A stretch of DNA of 64,000 nucleotides. Origin: Streptomyces novaecaesareae (GTDB lineage Bacteria; Actinomycetota; Actinomycetes; Streptomycetales; Streptomycetaceae). The notes under the pieces are model-generated. The model had not been told where the DNA came from. It did not search any database and saw nothing but the letters and a program-made list of their open reading frames with translations. The translations under genes were made by a program, and so were the position numbers. The number at the start of each line of letters is the position of its first letter. Position 1 is the stretch's first letter. The stretch spans positions 90,791 to 154,790 of the forward strand of contig NZ_JNWQ01000020.1 in assembly GCF_000716875.1 (NCBI RefSeq), given 5' to 3'. Of the stretch, positions 1 to 9,914 are shown piece by piece.

Positions 1-182
1 ACGTCCTCACGCGCCTGGACCATCGCGCGCCACCACTGGCGCTTGATGTTCTCCTTGAGCTCGACACCCAGCGGCCCGTAGTCCCAGGCGGCACGCGTGC
101 CGCCGTAGATCTCGCTGCAGGGGTAGACGAAGCCACGGCGCTTGCTCAGGCTGACGATCGTGTCGATCTTGTCGGCGGCCAC
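1..182 (-). CDS. glyS: Glycine--tRNA ligase, N-terminal part (cut by window edge)
   Basis: Only the first 60 codons are present, running off the left edge. The protein opens [18 protein letters not shown] and continues through a [20 protein letters not shown] stretch, the class II glycyl-tRNA synthetase N-terminus (motif 1 region) of the bacterial/eukaryal alpha2 type. The enzyme charges tRNA-Gly in the cytoplasm. The GTG start at 182 is chosen because a purine-rich GAAGAGAG lies about 7 bases upstream and homology begins there. It is divergent from the zinc-uptake operon; about 155 bp separate it from the Zur boxes. Family assignment is firm; nothing can be said about the missing C-terminal part. 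Confidence 0.93.
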   Translation of the reverse strand, partial: MAADKIDTIVSLSKRRGFVYPCSEIYGGTRAAWDYGPLGVELKENIKRQWWRAMVQARED

Positions 183-337
183 AGTGCTCTCTTCAGTACG
201 TACGGCACGGTCAGGGCACGGCTGGTTGCGCGTACCCGAATACCTCAGGTTACCGGCCATATGGGTACGTGATTCAAATCGGTATCGTCCGGCCGCTCCC
301 ACCCACCGTCACCCGCCGTTCACCCATTCGAGTGAGT

Positions 338-374
338 TGACAATCATTTCCATGTGAGATGAGAATGATTGTCA
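338..374. promoter_or_regulatory. Two Zur boxes upstream of znuA
   Basis: Two 15-bp imperfect palindromes occur: TGACAATCATTTCCA (338-352) and TGAGAATGATTGTCA (360-374). The second is the reverse complement of the first except at two positions, so together they form a larger inverted repeat with 22 bp between starts. They resemble the actinobacterial Zur consensus (TGA-AAT-ATT-TCA type), and zur is the fourth gene downstream. The second box covers the ATG at 359 and the ribosome-binding region of the ATG at 374, so bound Zur with zinc would block initiation. Binding is inferred from sequence only. Confidence 0.82.
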
Positions 375-1420
375 TGATGATCGGACTGCCCCGCCGCCGG
401 ACCCGCAACTCCATAGCCCTCGCCGCCACCGCCCTCACCGCCTCCCTCGTCCTCACCGCCTGCGGAGGCAGCAGCAGCGCCGACAGCGGCAACGGTCGGC
501 TGAAGGTCGTCGCCTCCTTCTACCCGATGGAGTTCCTGGCCCAGCAGATCGGCAAGGAGCACGTCGCGGTCACGGATCTCACCGCCGCCGGCGTCGAGCC
601 GCACGACCTGGAGCTCACCGCCAAGCAGGTCGGCACCGTCCAGAAGGCCGACGCGATCATCTACCTCAAGGGTCTGCAGCCCACCGTCGACCAGGCCGTC
701 GCGCAGTCCGCGAGCAAGCACAAGATCGACGCCACCGCCGCCAGCCCGCTGGTCGACCACCACCTCGACGAGGGCACCGAAGGCGGGGGCGCCGAGGCCG
801 ACGGCCACAAGCACGAGGGCCCGGTCGGCGACCCGCACATCTGGCTCGACCCGACCCGCTACGCGGCGATCGCCAAGAGCGTCGGCGACGAGTTCGCCAA
901 GGCCGACCCGGCCCACGCCGAGGACTACCGGAAGAACACCGACGCGCTGGTCACCAAGCTCACCGCGCTCGACCAGGAGTTCCGGGCCGGGCTGCAGGAC
1001 GCCAAGACCAAGACCTTCGTCACCAGCCACGCCGCCTTCGGCTACCTCGCCGACCACTACGGCCTCACCCAGGTCGCCATCAACGGCGTCGACCCGGAGT
1101 CCGAGCCCACCCCGGCCCGCCTCGCCCAGGTGCAGAAGGCCGCCAAGGACAACGGCGTCACCACGATCTTCTTCGAGACCCTGGTCAGCCCCAAGCTCGC
1201 CGACACCGTCGCCAAGGACCTCGGCCTCAAGACGGCCGTGCTGGACCCGCTGGAGGGCGTCAAGGACCCGTCCACGAACGACTACCTCACCGTCATGCGG
1301 CAGAACCTGGCCAACCTCCAGGCCGCCCTCGGCACCCCGGCCACCTCCGCTGAAACCGGCGCCCCCGCCACCCCGGCCGCCCCGGACGCCAACGCCACCA
1401 CCCCTGCCGCGACCAGCTGA
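374..1420 (+). CDS. znuA: Zinc ABC transporter substrate-binding lipoprotein ZnuA
   Basis: Extracellular zinc-binding component of a high-affinity ABC importer. I place the start at ATG 374 (348 aa): GAGATGAG lies about 10 bases upstream, whereas the in-frame ATG at 359 sits inside the Zur box. The N-terminus has three arginines (R7-R9), a hydrophobic stretch and the lipobox L-T-A-C with lipidated Cys30. The mature part shows the cluster A-1 solute-binding fold, including the G-V-E-P-H-D-L-E motif, a His/Asp/Glu-rich loop typical of zinc rather than manganese binders (D-H-H-L-D-E ... D-G-H-K-H-E), then D-P-H-I-W-L-D-P and the S-H-A-A-F-G-Y motif. The C-terminus is an Ala/Pro/Thr-rich tail. 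It is the first gene of znuACB; 11 bp separate it from znuC. Confidence 0.93.
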   Translation: MMIGLPRRRTRNSIALAATALTASLVLTACGGSSSADSGNGRLKVVASFYPMEFLAQQIGKEHVAVTDLTAAGVEPHDLELTAKQVGTVQKADAIIYLKGLQPTVDQAVAQSASKHKIDATAASPLVDHHLDEGTEGGGAEADGHKHEGPVGDPHIWLDPTRYAAIAKSVGDEFAKADPAHAEDYRKNTDALVTKLTALDQEFRAGLQDAKTKTFVTSHAAFGYLADHYGLTQVAINGVDPESEPTPARLAQVQKAAKDNGVTTIFFETLVSPKLADTVAKDLGLKTAVLDPLEGVKDPSTNDYLTVMRQNLANLQAALGTPATSAETGAPATPAAPDANATTPAATS

Positions 1421-1431
1421 CGGGAAGCACC

Positions 1432-2196
1432 ATGACCCACCCGATACCCCCGGCCGTCCGCCTCCGTGACGCCGTCGCCTCGCGCGGCGGCCGGCCGGTG
1501 CTGCGCGGCGTCGACCTCACCGTCCAGCCCGGCGAGGTCGTCGCCCTGCTGGGCGCCAACGGCTCCGGCAAGTCGACCACCGTCAAGGCCGTGATCGGCT
1601 CCGTCCCGCTGGAGCAGGGCGACTTGGAGCTGTTCGGCATCCCGTACGGCTCCTTCCGCGCCTGGCACCGGATCGGGTACGTCCCGCAGCGCACCACCGC
1701 CGCCTCCGGCGTCCCGGCCACCGTGCGCGAGGTGGTCTCCACCGGGCGGCTGCCGCAGCACCGGCTGCTGCCGTTCCGCCGCAAGGACCGCGAGGCGGTG
1801 GACCGCGCGCTGGCCGCCGTCGGCATGCTGGAGCGGGCCGGGGACGGCGTCGCCGACCTGTCCGGCGGCCAGCAGCAGCGGGTGCTGATCGCCCGCGCCC
1901 TGGTCGGCTCCCCCGACCTGCTGATCATGGACGAGCCGATGGCCGGGGTGGACGCCGCCAGCCAGCAGGTGCTCGCCGACACGCTGCGCGCCGAGGTCGG
2001 CCGCGGCGCCGCCGTCCTCCTCGTGCTGCACGAACTCGGGCCGCTGGAGCCGCTGATCGACCGCGCCGTAGTGCTGCGGGACGGCTGCGTCGCCCACGAC
2101 GGCCCGCCCGTGCCCAACACCGGCCTGCACGCGCTGCCCGGCCACGACCACGTCCACCCGCACGCCGACCTGACCCCACCGAGGCTGCTCGCATGA
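1432..2196 (+). CDS. znuC: Zinc ABC transporter ATP-binding protein ZnuC
   Basis: Cytoplasmic ATPase that powers zinc import. The 254-residue protein is of normal length. It has Walker A G-A-N-G-S-G-K-S-T at 41-49, a Q-loop (Y-V-P-Q-R), the ABC signature L-S-G-G-Q-Q-Q-R-V and Walker B L-L-I-M-D-E-P, followed by the D-loop and switch His in V-L-H-E-L. The C-terminal tail is His-rich (G-H-D-H-V-H-P-H-A-D), a plausible metal-sensing or chelating extension. GGAAG precedes the ATG. Its stop overlaps the znuB start by 4 bp (ATGA), so translation is coupled. Regulation is expected through the Zur boxes ahead of znuA. Confidence 0.93.
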   Translation: MTHPIPPAVRLRDAVASRGGRPVLRGVDLTVQPGEVVALLGANGSGKSTTVKAVIGSVPLEQGDLELFGIPYGSFRAWHRIGYVPQRTTAASGVPATVREVVSTGRLPQHRLLPFRRKDREAVDRALAAVGMLERAGDGVADLSGGQQQRVLIARALVGSPDLLIMDEPMAGVDAASQQVLADTLRAEVGRGAAVLLVLHELGPLEPLIDRAVVLRDGCVAHDGPPVPNTGLHALPGHDHVHPHADLTPPRLLA

Positions 2197-3125
2197 CCGA
2201 GATGCTGTCCTACGACTTCATGCAGCGCGCCCTGCTCGCCGCCGTCCTGGTCGGGATCACCGCCCCGGCCGTCGGCATCTACCTGGTGCAGCGCCGGCAG
2301 GCCCTGATGGGCGACGGCATGGGCCACGTCGCGATGACCGGCGTCGGCCTCGGCTTCATCTTCCAGACCAGCCCGGTCTGGATGGCCGTGCTGGTCTGCG
2401 TGCTCGGCGCCGTCACCATGGAGCTGGTCCGCTCGCGCGGCAACCAGCGCGGCGACATCGCCCTGGCGATGCTCTTCTACGGCGGCATGGCCTGCGGCAA
2501 GCTGCTCGTCTCGCTCTCCGCCGAGGCCGGCGCCGGCTCGCTGGAGAGCTACCTGTGGGGCTCGATCCTCACCGTCGCCCCCGCCGACCTGGCCGCCATC
2601 GCGGTGCTCGGCGCGGTGGTCGTCGCGGTCACCGTCGGCCTGCGCCGCCAGCTGTTCGCGATCTGCCAGGACGAGGACTTCGCCCGGGTCACCGGCCTGC
2701 CGGTGCGCACCCTCAACCTGCTGCTCGCGGTGATGGCCGCGGTCACCGTCACCGTCGCCATGCGGGTGGTCGGGCTGCTGCTGGTCAGCGCCCTGATGGT
2801 GGTTCCGGTGGTCGCCGCCCAGCAGCTCACCCGCTCCTTCGCCGCCACCCAGGCCGCCTCGATCGCGCTCGGCGTGGTCGTCTCGCTGGCCGGCGTCACC
2901 GGCTCGTACCACCTCGACGTGCCCTCCGGCCCGGCCATCGTGCTGCTGGCCATCGCGGTGTTCGCGGTGTTCAGCGTGCTCGCCGCACCGCTCGCCCGGC
3001 GCCGGCACCGCACCGACACCGAACAGGGGCCCAAGATCTGCGACGTCGAGATCCCGGCCCGGTCTGCGGGGCAGACTTCCTCCGACTCCTCCACCCTTGA
3101 GCCGCGGGCCGGGCTGGCACAATGA
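2193..3125 (+). CDS. znuB: Zinc ABC transporter permease ZnuB
   Basis: Integral membrane channel of the zinc importer, 310 aa. It has about eight hydrophobic segments and the ABC-3 family signature regions (Q-R-R-Q-A-L-M-G-D-G-M-G-H-V near residue 40, and the L-N-L-L-L-A-V ... V-G-L-L-L-V-S-A-L-M-V-V-P loop near 180-200 that contacts the ATPase). The last ~40 residues after the final helix are hydrophilic (R-R-R-H-R-T-D-T) and longer than in many homologues. It starts inside znuC (ATGA overlap). Its last bases precede the zur start by 35 bp, so zur is probably co-transcribed. Confidence 0.93.
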   Translation: MTEMLSYDFMQRALLAAVLVGITAPAVGIYLVQRRQALMGDGMGHVAMTGVGLGFIFQTSPVWMAVLVCVLGAVTMELVRSRGNQRGDIALAMLFYGGMACGKLLVSLSAEAGAGSLESYLWGSILTVAPADLAAIAVLGAVVVAVTVGLRRQLFAICQDEDFARVTGLPVRTLNLLLAVMAAVTVTVAMRVVGLLLVSALMVVPVVAAQQLTRSFAATQAASIALGVVVSLAGVTGSYHLDVPSGPAIVLLAIAVFAVFSVLAAPLARRRHRTDTEQGPKICDVEIPARSAGQTSSDSSTLEPRAGLAQ

Positions 3126-3160
3126 TGTGCGAGACGCCCACGACCCCAGGAGGACCCACG

Positions 3161-3571
3161 GTGACCACCGCAGGCCCGTCGCCGCGCGCACGATCGACCC
3201 GGCAGCGTGCCGCCGTCTCGGCTGCCCTGGACGAGATCGCGGACTTCCGCAGCGCGCAGGAGCTCCACGACCTGCTCAAGCACCGCGGGGACTCCGTCGG
3301 TCTGACCACGGTCTACCGCACCCTGCAGTCCCTGGCGGACGCCGGTGAGGTGGACGTGCTGCGCACCGCGGACGGCGAGGCGGTCTACCGCCGCTGCAGC
3401 AGCGGGCATCACCACCACCTGGTCTGCCGGCACTGCGGCGCCACCGTCGAGGTGGAGGGCCCCGCGGTGGAGCGCTGGGCCAACTCGGTCGCCGCCGAGC
3501 ACGGTTTCAGCGACATCGCGCACACGCTGGAGATCTTCGGCACCTGCGCGGAGTGCGCCAAGCAGGCCTGA
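3161..3571 (+). CDS. zur: Zinc uptake regulator Zur (Fur family)
   Basis: Zinc-responsive repressor of 136 aa, normal for the family. The GTG start at 3161 is chosen because a full AGGAGGA (3148-3154) sits 6 bases upstream; the ATG at 3122 lacks a site and overlaps znuB. The winged helix holds T-T-V-Y-R-T-L-Q-S-L-A-D-A-G. The metal sites include the H-H-H-H run, C-R-H-C and C-A-E-C. In streptomycetes the family represses zinc importers and paralogous ribosomal proteins when zinc is sufficient. Placement directly after znuACB and the boxes at 338-374 support the Zur rather than Fur or Nur assignment. Confidence 0.93.
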   Translation: MTTAGPSPRARSTRQRAAVSAALDEIADFRSAQELHDLLKHRGDSVGLTTVYRTLQSLADAGEVDVLRTADGEAVYRRCSSGHHHHLVCRHCGATVEVEGPAVERWANSVAAEHGFSDIAHTLEIFGTCAECAKQA

Positions 3572-3647
3572 GGCCGGTACGACGGAAGGACCCGCCGGGA
3601 TCACCCGGCGGGTCCTTCCGTCGTACCGAGTCCTCGTACCGGCCTCA
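3569..3647. terminator. Bidirectional terminator with nested palindromes (zur/uppS)
   Basis: A perfect 24-bp stem (3576-3599 with 3604-3627, loop ATCA) separates the convergent zur and uppS genes. A second 14-bp pair, 3569-3582 with 3634-3647, runs from the zur stop codon to the uppS stop codon. It shares bases 3576-3582 with the inner stem, so the two structures compete. No T-tract is present, as is common for streptomycete terminators. Confidence 0.8.
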
Positions 3648-4478
3648 GCGCTGGGACGGCACCCCCGCGGGGACCTCGTTCGGGATCGCCCCGCCGAAGC
3701 GCCGGTCGCGCATCGCGTACTGCTCGCAGGCGCGCCACAGGTCCCGGCGGTCGAAGTCCGGCCAGAGCACGTCCTGGAACACGAACTCGGCGTAAGCCGA
3801 CTGCCAGAGCAGGAAGTTGGAGGTGCGCTGCTCGCCGCTGGGGCGCAGGAAGAGGTCCACGTCCGGCATGTCCGGGTGGTACATGTACCTGGACAGGGTC
3901 TTCTCGTTGACCTTCTTCGGGTCCAGCTTCCCGGCCGCGACGTCCTGCGCGATCGCCTGCGCCGCGTCCGCCAGCTCGGCCCGGCCACCGTAGTTGACGC
4001 ACATGTAGAGCGTGACGGCGTCGTTGCCCTTGGTCTGCTCCTCGGCGACCTGCAGCTCCTGGACGACGCTCTTCCACAGCTTGGGCATCCGGCCGGCCCA
4101 GCGGATCCGCACGCCCATCGCGTCCATCTCGTCGCGGCGGCGGCGGATGACGTCCCGGTTGAAGTTCATCAGGAACTTCACCTCGTCGGGCGAGCGCTTC
4201 CAGTTCTCGGTGGAGAACGCGTACAGCGAGATGTTCTTGACCCCGAGCTCGATGGCGCCCCTGAGGACGTCCAGCACGACGGCCTCGCCGACCTTGTGGC
4301 CCTCGGTGCGGGGCAGCCCGCGCTCCTTGGCCCAGCGGCCGTTGCCGTCCATCACGATGGCGACGTGGTCGGGGACCAGCTCGCCGGGGATCTTCGGGGG
4401 CTGTGCGCCGCTGGGGTGCGGGGTCGGAGGAGCGTACTCCTTGTGCTTGCCACCGCCGAAGAGCCGTCGCGCTGCCAT
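3645..4478 (-). CDS. uppS: Isoprenyl (polyprenyl) transferase UppS
   Basis: Cis-prenyltransferase that adds isopentenyl units to an allylic diphosphate to make the C50-C55 lipid carrier used in cell-wall synthesis. 277 aa. The catalytic P-loop-like motif [13 protein letters not shown] has Asp44. The family segments [17 protein letters not shown] and the C-terminal [19 protein letters not shown] are all present. The N-terminus carries about 25 extra basic, Pro-rich residues compared with E. coli UppS, usual in actinobacteria. The start lies 4 bp after the recO stop, so the pair is one operon. Confidence 0.93.
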   Translation of the reverse strand: MAARRLFGGGKHKEYAPPTPHPSGAQPPKIPGELVPDHVAIVMDGNGRWAKERGLPRTEGHKVGEAVVLDVLRGAIELGVKNISLYAFSTENWKRSPDEVKFLMNFNRDVIRRRRDEMDAMGVRIRWAGRMPKLWKSVVQELQVAEEQTKGNDAVTLYMCVNYGGRAELADAAQAIAQDVAAGKLDPKKVNEKTLSRYMYHPDMPDVDLFLRPSGEQRTSNFLLWQSAYAEFVFQDVLWPDFDRRDLWRACEQYAMRDRRFGGAIPNEVPAGVPSQR

Positions 4479-4482
4479 GTGC

Positions 4483-5229
4483 TCACTTCTCCACGTATCT
4501 CATCGAGCGGATGCCCCGCTCCAGGTGCCACTGCAGATAGGCCGCGACCAGGCCGCTGCCCTCCCGCCAGTACCGCGGCTCGCAGGTGTCGGCCGTCTGC
4601 CAGTCCCCTGACAGCAGCGCCCCGAGCAGTACCAGTGTCTCAGGGGAGGGTACGGCACATCCGGGCACTCGGCAGTCCGCGCAGAGCACCCCGCCCGCGG
4701 GGAGCGAGAAGAAACGGTTCGGCCCCTCCAGGCCGCACTTGGCGCAGTCGGTGAAGCTCGCGCCGTACCCGTTCACCGCGAGCGAGCGCAGCAGGAAGGC
4801 GTCCAGCACCAGGTGCGACTCGTGCAGCCCGGCCGCCAGCGTGCGCAGCCCGCCCACCAGCAACAGGTACTGCTGGACGGCGGGCTCGCCCTCGTTCTCG
4901 GCGAAGCGCTCGGCCGTCTCCAGCATCGCGGTGCCGGCGGTGTAGCGGCCGTAGTCGGTGACGATCGAGCCGCCGTACGGCGCGATGGTCTCCACCTGGG
5001 TGCACAGCGGCAACCCGCGGCCGACCAGCTCACTCCCCCGGCTGAAGAACTGCACGTCCACGTGCGAGAACGGCTCCAGGCGGGCGCCGAACTTGGACTT
5101 GGTCTTCCGCACCCCGCGCGCCACCGCCCGCACCTTGCCGTGCTGGCGGGTCAACAGGGTGATGATCCGATCGGCCTCGCCGAGCTTCTGCGCCCGCAAC
5201 ACGACGCCGTCGTCCCGGAAAAGACTCAT
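4483..5229 (-). CDS. recO: DNA repair protein RecO
   Basis: Loads RecA on SSB-coated single-stranded DNA with RecF/RecR in gap repair. 248 aa. It begins with the OB-fold segment [27 protein letters not shown]. The C-terminal half carries a zinc site (C-A-K-C, then C-A-D-C-R-V-P-G-C). Length and motifs are normal. It heads the recO-uppS pair; a hairpin at 5276-5314 separates it from the gene behind. Confidence 0.92.
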   Translation of the reverse strand: MSLFRDDGVVLRAQKLGEADRIITLLTRQHGKVRAVARGVRKTKSKFGARLEPFSHVDVQFFSRGSELVGRGLPLCTQVETIAPYGGSIVTDYGRYTAGTAMLETAERFAENEGEPAVQQYLLLVGGLRTLAAGLHESHLVLDAFLLRSLAVNGYGASFTDCAKCGLEGPNRFFSLPAGGVLCADCRVPGCAVPSPETLVLLGALLSGDWQTADTCEPRYWREGSGLVAAYLQWHLERGIRSMRYVEK

Positions 5230-5275
5230 GCAGACATTCTCCCCCAGCGACCGACAGCCACCGACAGCCGTGTTG

Positions 5276-5314
5276 CCCGCACCGGGTCCGTGGGGGAGGA
5301 CCGTCCGGTGCGGG
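5276..5314 (-). terminator. Hairpin upstream of recO
   Basis: CCCGCACCGG (5276-5285) pairs with CCGGTGCGGG (5305-5314); GTCC/GGAC can extend the stem inward. It lies downstream of the TerB-like gene and upstream of recO, so it probably ends the former's transcript. A second short hairpin built on the dispersed motif CCTCCCGGCC-GAA-GGCTGGGGAGG follows at about 5341-5364. Nothing else is evident in 5230-5424. Confidence 0.55.
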
Positions 5315-5424
5315 TCACGGCGGGCCCGGAGTGGGGGGTGCCTCCCGGCCGAAGGCTGGGGAGGGTGCGGGCCCGTTCTGTGGGGGATGGAGGTGGCTCG
5401 GAGAACGTGGCAGGGACGGCAGGT

Positions 5425-6087
5425 CTAGTACGGAGCGCGGGTCGCCGCCTCCAGCAGCGCCCCGACCCGCGGCTGCGGCAGGTCCAGGCAGCGCCCGACC
5501 GCGGCCAGCGCCTCGCGCTCCTGCGGCAGGTAGCGCCCGTCGGCCAGCGCGATCGCCGCGCCCTGCAGCAGCAGCCGCTCGCGGCCCTGGTGGGCGAGGT
5601 GGGGGGTGAGCGGTTCGAGCACCGCGTGCAGTTCCACGGCCAGGCCCCCGGACATCCCGTGGGCGTCGTGGAGTTCGCCGCCGAGCCCGGAGAGCGCGGC
5701 GAGCGCGGCCAGCACCTGGGCCTCGCCGCAGTCCTCGAACCCGGCCTCGCGCACCGCCGTGCAGGCCGCCTCGCGGGCCGCCCGGTGGGCGGTTCCGCCG
5801 GCCGCGAGCAGGGCCAGCGCGATGGTGTACTGGGCGTCCCGCAGCATCGCGCCGAGGCGCACGCAGGTCGGCTGCTCCAGGCTCTCGACGCCGTACCGGC
5901 CGTGGCAGCTGGTGCACTGCACGCTGCCGATCACCGGCCCGAGCGGGACCACCGGGGTCCCGAGCAACCGCAGCCACCGCCGGCCGTGCTGCCGGCGGTA
6001 GTTGCGGTCGCCGCCGCAGCCCGGGCAGAAGAAGTCACCGAGAACGTCAGTCCGCCACCGCGGGCGAACACCCCACAACCTGGTCAC
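5425..6087 (-). CDS. TerB-like protein with N-terminal zinc ribbon
   Basis: 220 aa. The N-terminus has two zinc-ribbon Cys pairs (F-C-P-G-C-G-G-D about residue 20 and Q-C-T-S-C-H-G about residue 57) separated by a basic segment. The remainder is an all-helical domain resembling the TerB tellurite-resistance/metal-binding fold, with L-A-D-G-R-Y-L-P-Q-E-R-E-A-L near residue 190, which matches the usual A-D-G-x-x-x-x-x-E metal-binding motif. The GTG start at 6087 has GGGGAGTG upstream. Function in streptomycetes is undefined; TerB proteins are linked to membrane-associated stress and metal sensing. It follows leuA, but the leuA terminator lies between them. Confidence 0.75.
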   Translation of the reverse strand: MTRLWGVRPRWRTDVLGDFFCPGCGGDRNYRRQHGRRWLRLLGTPVVPLGPVIGSVQCTSCHGRYGVESLEQPTCVRLGAMLRDAQYTIALALLAAGGTAHRAAREAACTAVREAGFEDCGEAQVLAALAALSGLGGELHDAHGMSGGLAVELHAVLEPLTPHLAHQGRERLLLQGAAIALADGRYLPQEREALAAVGRCLDLPQPRVGALLEAATRAPY

Positions 6088-6293
6088 GGCGCCACTCCCC
6101 AGACATGGCAGGCGGCCTGCTCGACGATGGGCAGGTCACGCGACCGGACACCGAGCCGTCCCACCGACCCGGCTTCCCGGTGGATCGATGTTGCCATGGT
6201 TACCGGCACGTGTCAGTACCTCGAACGGCTTCCGATTCCAAAAAATGTGGCGCAGGACACAGCGCCCCGGCCGGTGCCCGCGGGCACGGCGAA

Positions 6294-6315
6294 GGGCCGC
6301 CCCGAAGGACGGCCC
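6294..6315 (-). terminator. leuA terminator (UUCG-capped hairpin)
   Basis: On the minus strand GGGCCGTCC-TTCG-GGGCGGCCC forms a 9-bp stem with one G-U pair and a UUCG tetraloop, 23 bp after the leuA stop. A further palindrome GTGCCCGCGGGCAC lies at 6274-6287. The rest of the 6088-6293 gap is less GC-rich around 6190-6250 and may hold the promoter of the TerB-like gene. Confidence 0.72.
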
Positions 6316-6337
6316 CGCCGGATGCCACTCGTACGAA

Positions 6338-8447
<2,110 letters not shown>

Positions 8448-8468
8448 CGATGCCTCACTCTGGGCTAC

Positions 8469-9491
8469 ATGACTGCAGCAATACCGATCTGCACGATCGT
8501 CCCGCCGTACGTCCTGGACCGCCTCGTCGAGGCCGGTCACGAAGCCGCCGTCCACACCCTCACGCTCGACGCCGCGCACCGCGCGGCCCGCCTCTCCCCG
8601 CCCCCGCCCACCGGCGGCGCCCCGGGCCTCGACCGGGTGATCTCCGACTCGGGGCACGGCCGGCGGCTGCCCGGGCGCACCGTGCGCACCGAGGGCCAGG
8701 CCGCGGCCTCCGACCCCTCCGTCAACCACGCCTACGACGGCCTCGGCGCCACCTTCGCGCTCTACGCCGACGCCTTCGGCCGCCACTCGATCGACGACCA
8801 GGGCCTGCGGCTGGACGCCAGCGTCCACTACGGCCGCGACTACGACAACGCCTTCTGGAACGGCCACCAGATGGTCTTCGGCGACGGCGACGGCCGGATC
8901 TTCGGCGACTTCACCGCCTGCATCGACGTCATCGGCCACGAACTCACCCACGGCGTCACCCAGTTCACCGCCGGCCTGGACTACCAGGACCAGCCCGGCG
9001 CGCTCAACGAGTCGGTCTCCGACGTCTTCGGCTCGCTGGTCAAGCAGTACGCGCTGCACCAGAGCGCCGCCGACGCCGACTGGCTGATCGGCGCCGGACT
9101 GCTCGCCCCCGGCATCCAGGGCGTGGCGCTGCGCTCGATGAAGGCCCCCGGCACCGCCTACGACGACCCGCAGCTCGGCAAGGACCCGCAGCCCGCGCAC
9201 ATGCGGGACTACGTGAACACCTCCGAGGACAACGGCGGGGTGCACATCAACTCCGGCATCCCCAACCACGCGTTCTACCTGCTGGCCACCGCCCTCGGCG
9301 GCTCGTCCTGGGAGCGCGCCGGACGGATCTGGTACGACGCGCTGACCGGGCACGCGGTGCCCGCGGACGCCGACTTCACCGCCTTCGCCCAGGCCACCGT
9401 GGCCGCCGCCAAGGCCCGCTACCCCGACCAGCCCTCGGTCGCGGACACCGTGACGGCCTCCTGGGCGCAGGTCGGCGTCAGCCCGGGGTGA
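8469..9491 (+). CDS. Protealysin-like M4 family metallopeptidase
   Basis: Zinc endopeptidase of the thermolysin family, 340 aa. The zinc motif H-E-L-T-H is at 157-161, with the third ligand Glu181 in N-E-S-V-S-D-V-F-G. The substrate-binding N-A-F-W segment is near 127-130 and H-I-N-S-G-I-P-N-H-A-F-Y follows. There is no signal peptide. Instead a short N-terminal segment with C-T-I-V-P-P-Y-V-L-D (8-17) matches the short propeptide of protealysin-like peptidases, which are often cytoplasmic or secreted without a Sec signal. The ATG at 8469 is chosen because it begins just before that motif; no clear ribosome site precedes it. The inhibitor-like gene follows at 9617. Confidence 0.9.
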   Translation: MTAAIPICTIVPPYVLDRLVEAGHEAAVHTLTLDAAHRAARLSPPPPTGGAPGLDRVISDSGHGRRLPGRTVRTEGQAAASDPSVNHAYDGLGATFALYADAFGRHSIDDQGLRLDASVHYGRDYDNAFWNGHQMVFGDGDGRIFGDFTACIDVIGHELTHGVTQFTAGLDYQDQPGALNESVSDVFGSLVKQYALHQSAADADWLIGAGLLAPGIQGVALRSMKAPGTAYDDPQLGKDPQPAHMRDYVNTSEDNGGVHINSGIPNHAFYLLATALGGSSWERAGRIWYDALTGHAVPADADFTAFAQATVAAAKARYPDQPSVADTVTASWAQVGVSPG

Positions 9492-9616
9492 CCGCAGGGC
9501 CGCACCGCGGATCCCGGGCCCGGACGGCGGCGGTTGAGACCGGGTTGAGCCGGGCTCAAGGTCACGGTCCGGGAAAAGAGCGGCGAACCCCTTCCCTGCG
9601 TAGCACCATGGGCACC

Positions 9617-9883
9617 ATGCGTATCCAGGTGACCCGGACCGGCGGCTTCGCGGGAATCGTCCGCCACGCGGAGCTCGACACCGCCGACCGCACGGACGCC
9701 CCGCACGTGCACGCACTCGCCCGCGAGGCCGTCGCGGGCGGGCTGCGCGCCCCCTCGTACGGCGTGCCGGACGGCTTCCACTACGAGATCACCGTGGACG
9801 GCCGGACGGTGTACTGCGCCGACCCGAAGCTCACCGACTCGCAGCGGGAGCTGGTCTCCCTGGTGCTGCGCGAGGGCGCGTAG
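9617..9883 (+). CDS. Emfourin-type M4 protease inhibitor (probable)
   Basis: A small 88-aa protein directly downstream (125 bp) of the protealysin-like peptidase on the same strand. It opens M-R-I-Q-V-T-R-T-G-G-F-A-G-I, resembling the R-S-G-G-F-A-G opening of emfourin, the protealysin inhibitor from Serratia whose gene lies next to its target. It has no signal or membrane segment. An alternative ATG at 9608 would add three residues; a TAGCAC just upstream may be a -10, giving it its own near-leaderless transcript. Identity rests on the N-terminal motif plus gene pairing; inhibition of the neighbour is inferred. Confidence 0.72.
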   Translation: MRIQVTRTGGFAGIVRHAELDTADRTDAPHVHALAREAVAGGLRAPSYGVPDGFHYEITVDGRTVYCADPKLTDSQRELVSLVLREGA

Positions 9884-9914
9884 CACCGGAGAGGCCAGCC
9901 GGCCCGGGGCTGCC

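Noticed and set aside
359..373. ATG 359 as the znuA start
   Set aside because: It lies in the Zur box with poor ribosome spacing; ATG 374 gives a standard lipoprotein signal.
1293..3191. A 632-codon open frame on the minus strand over znuC/znuB
   Set aside because: Composition is Arg/Gly-rich, no family motifs, and the plus-strand genes are certain; GC bias keeps the frame open.
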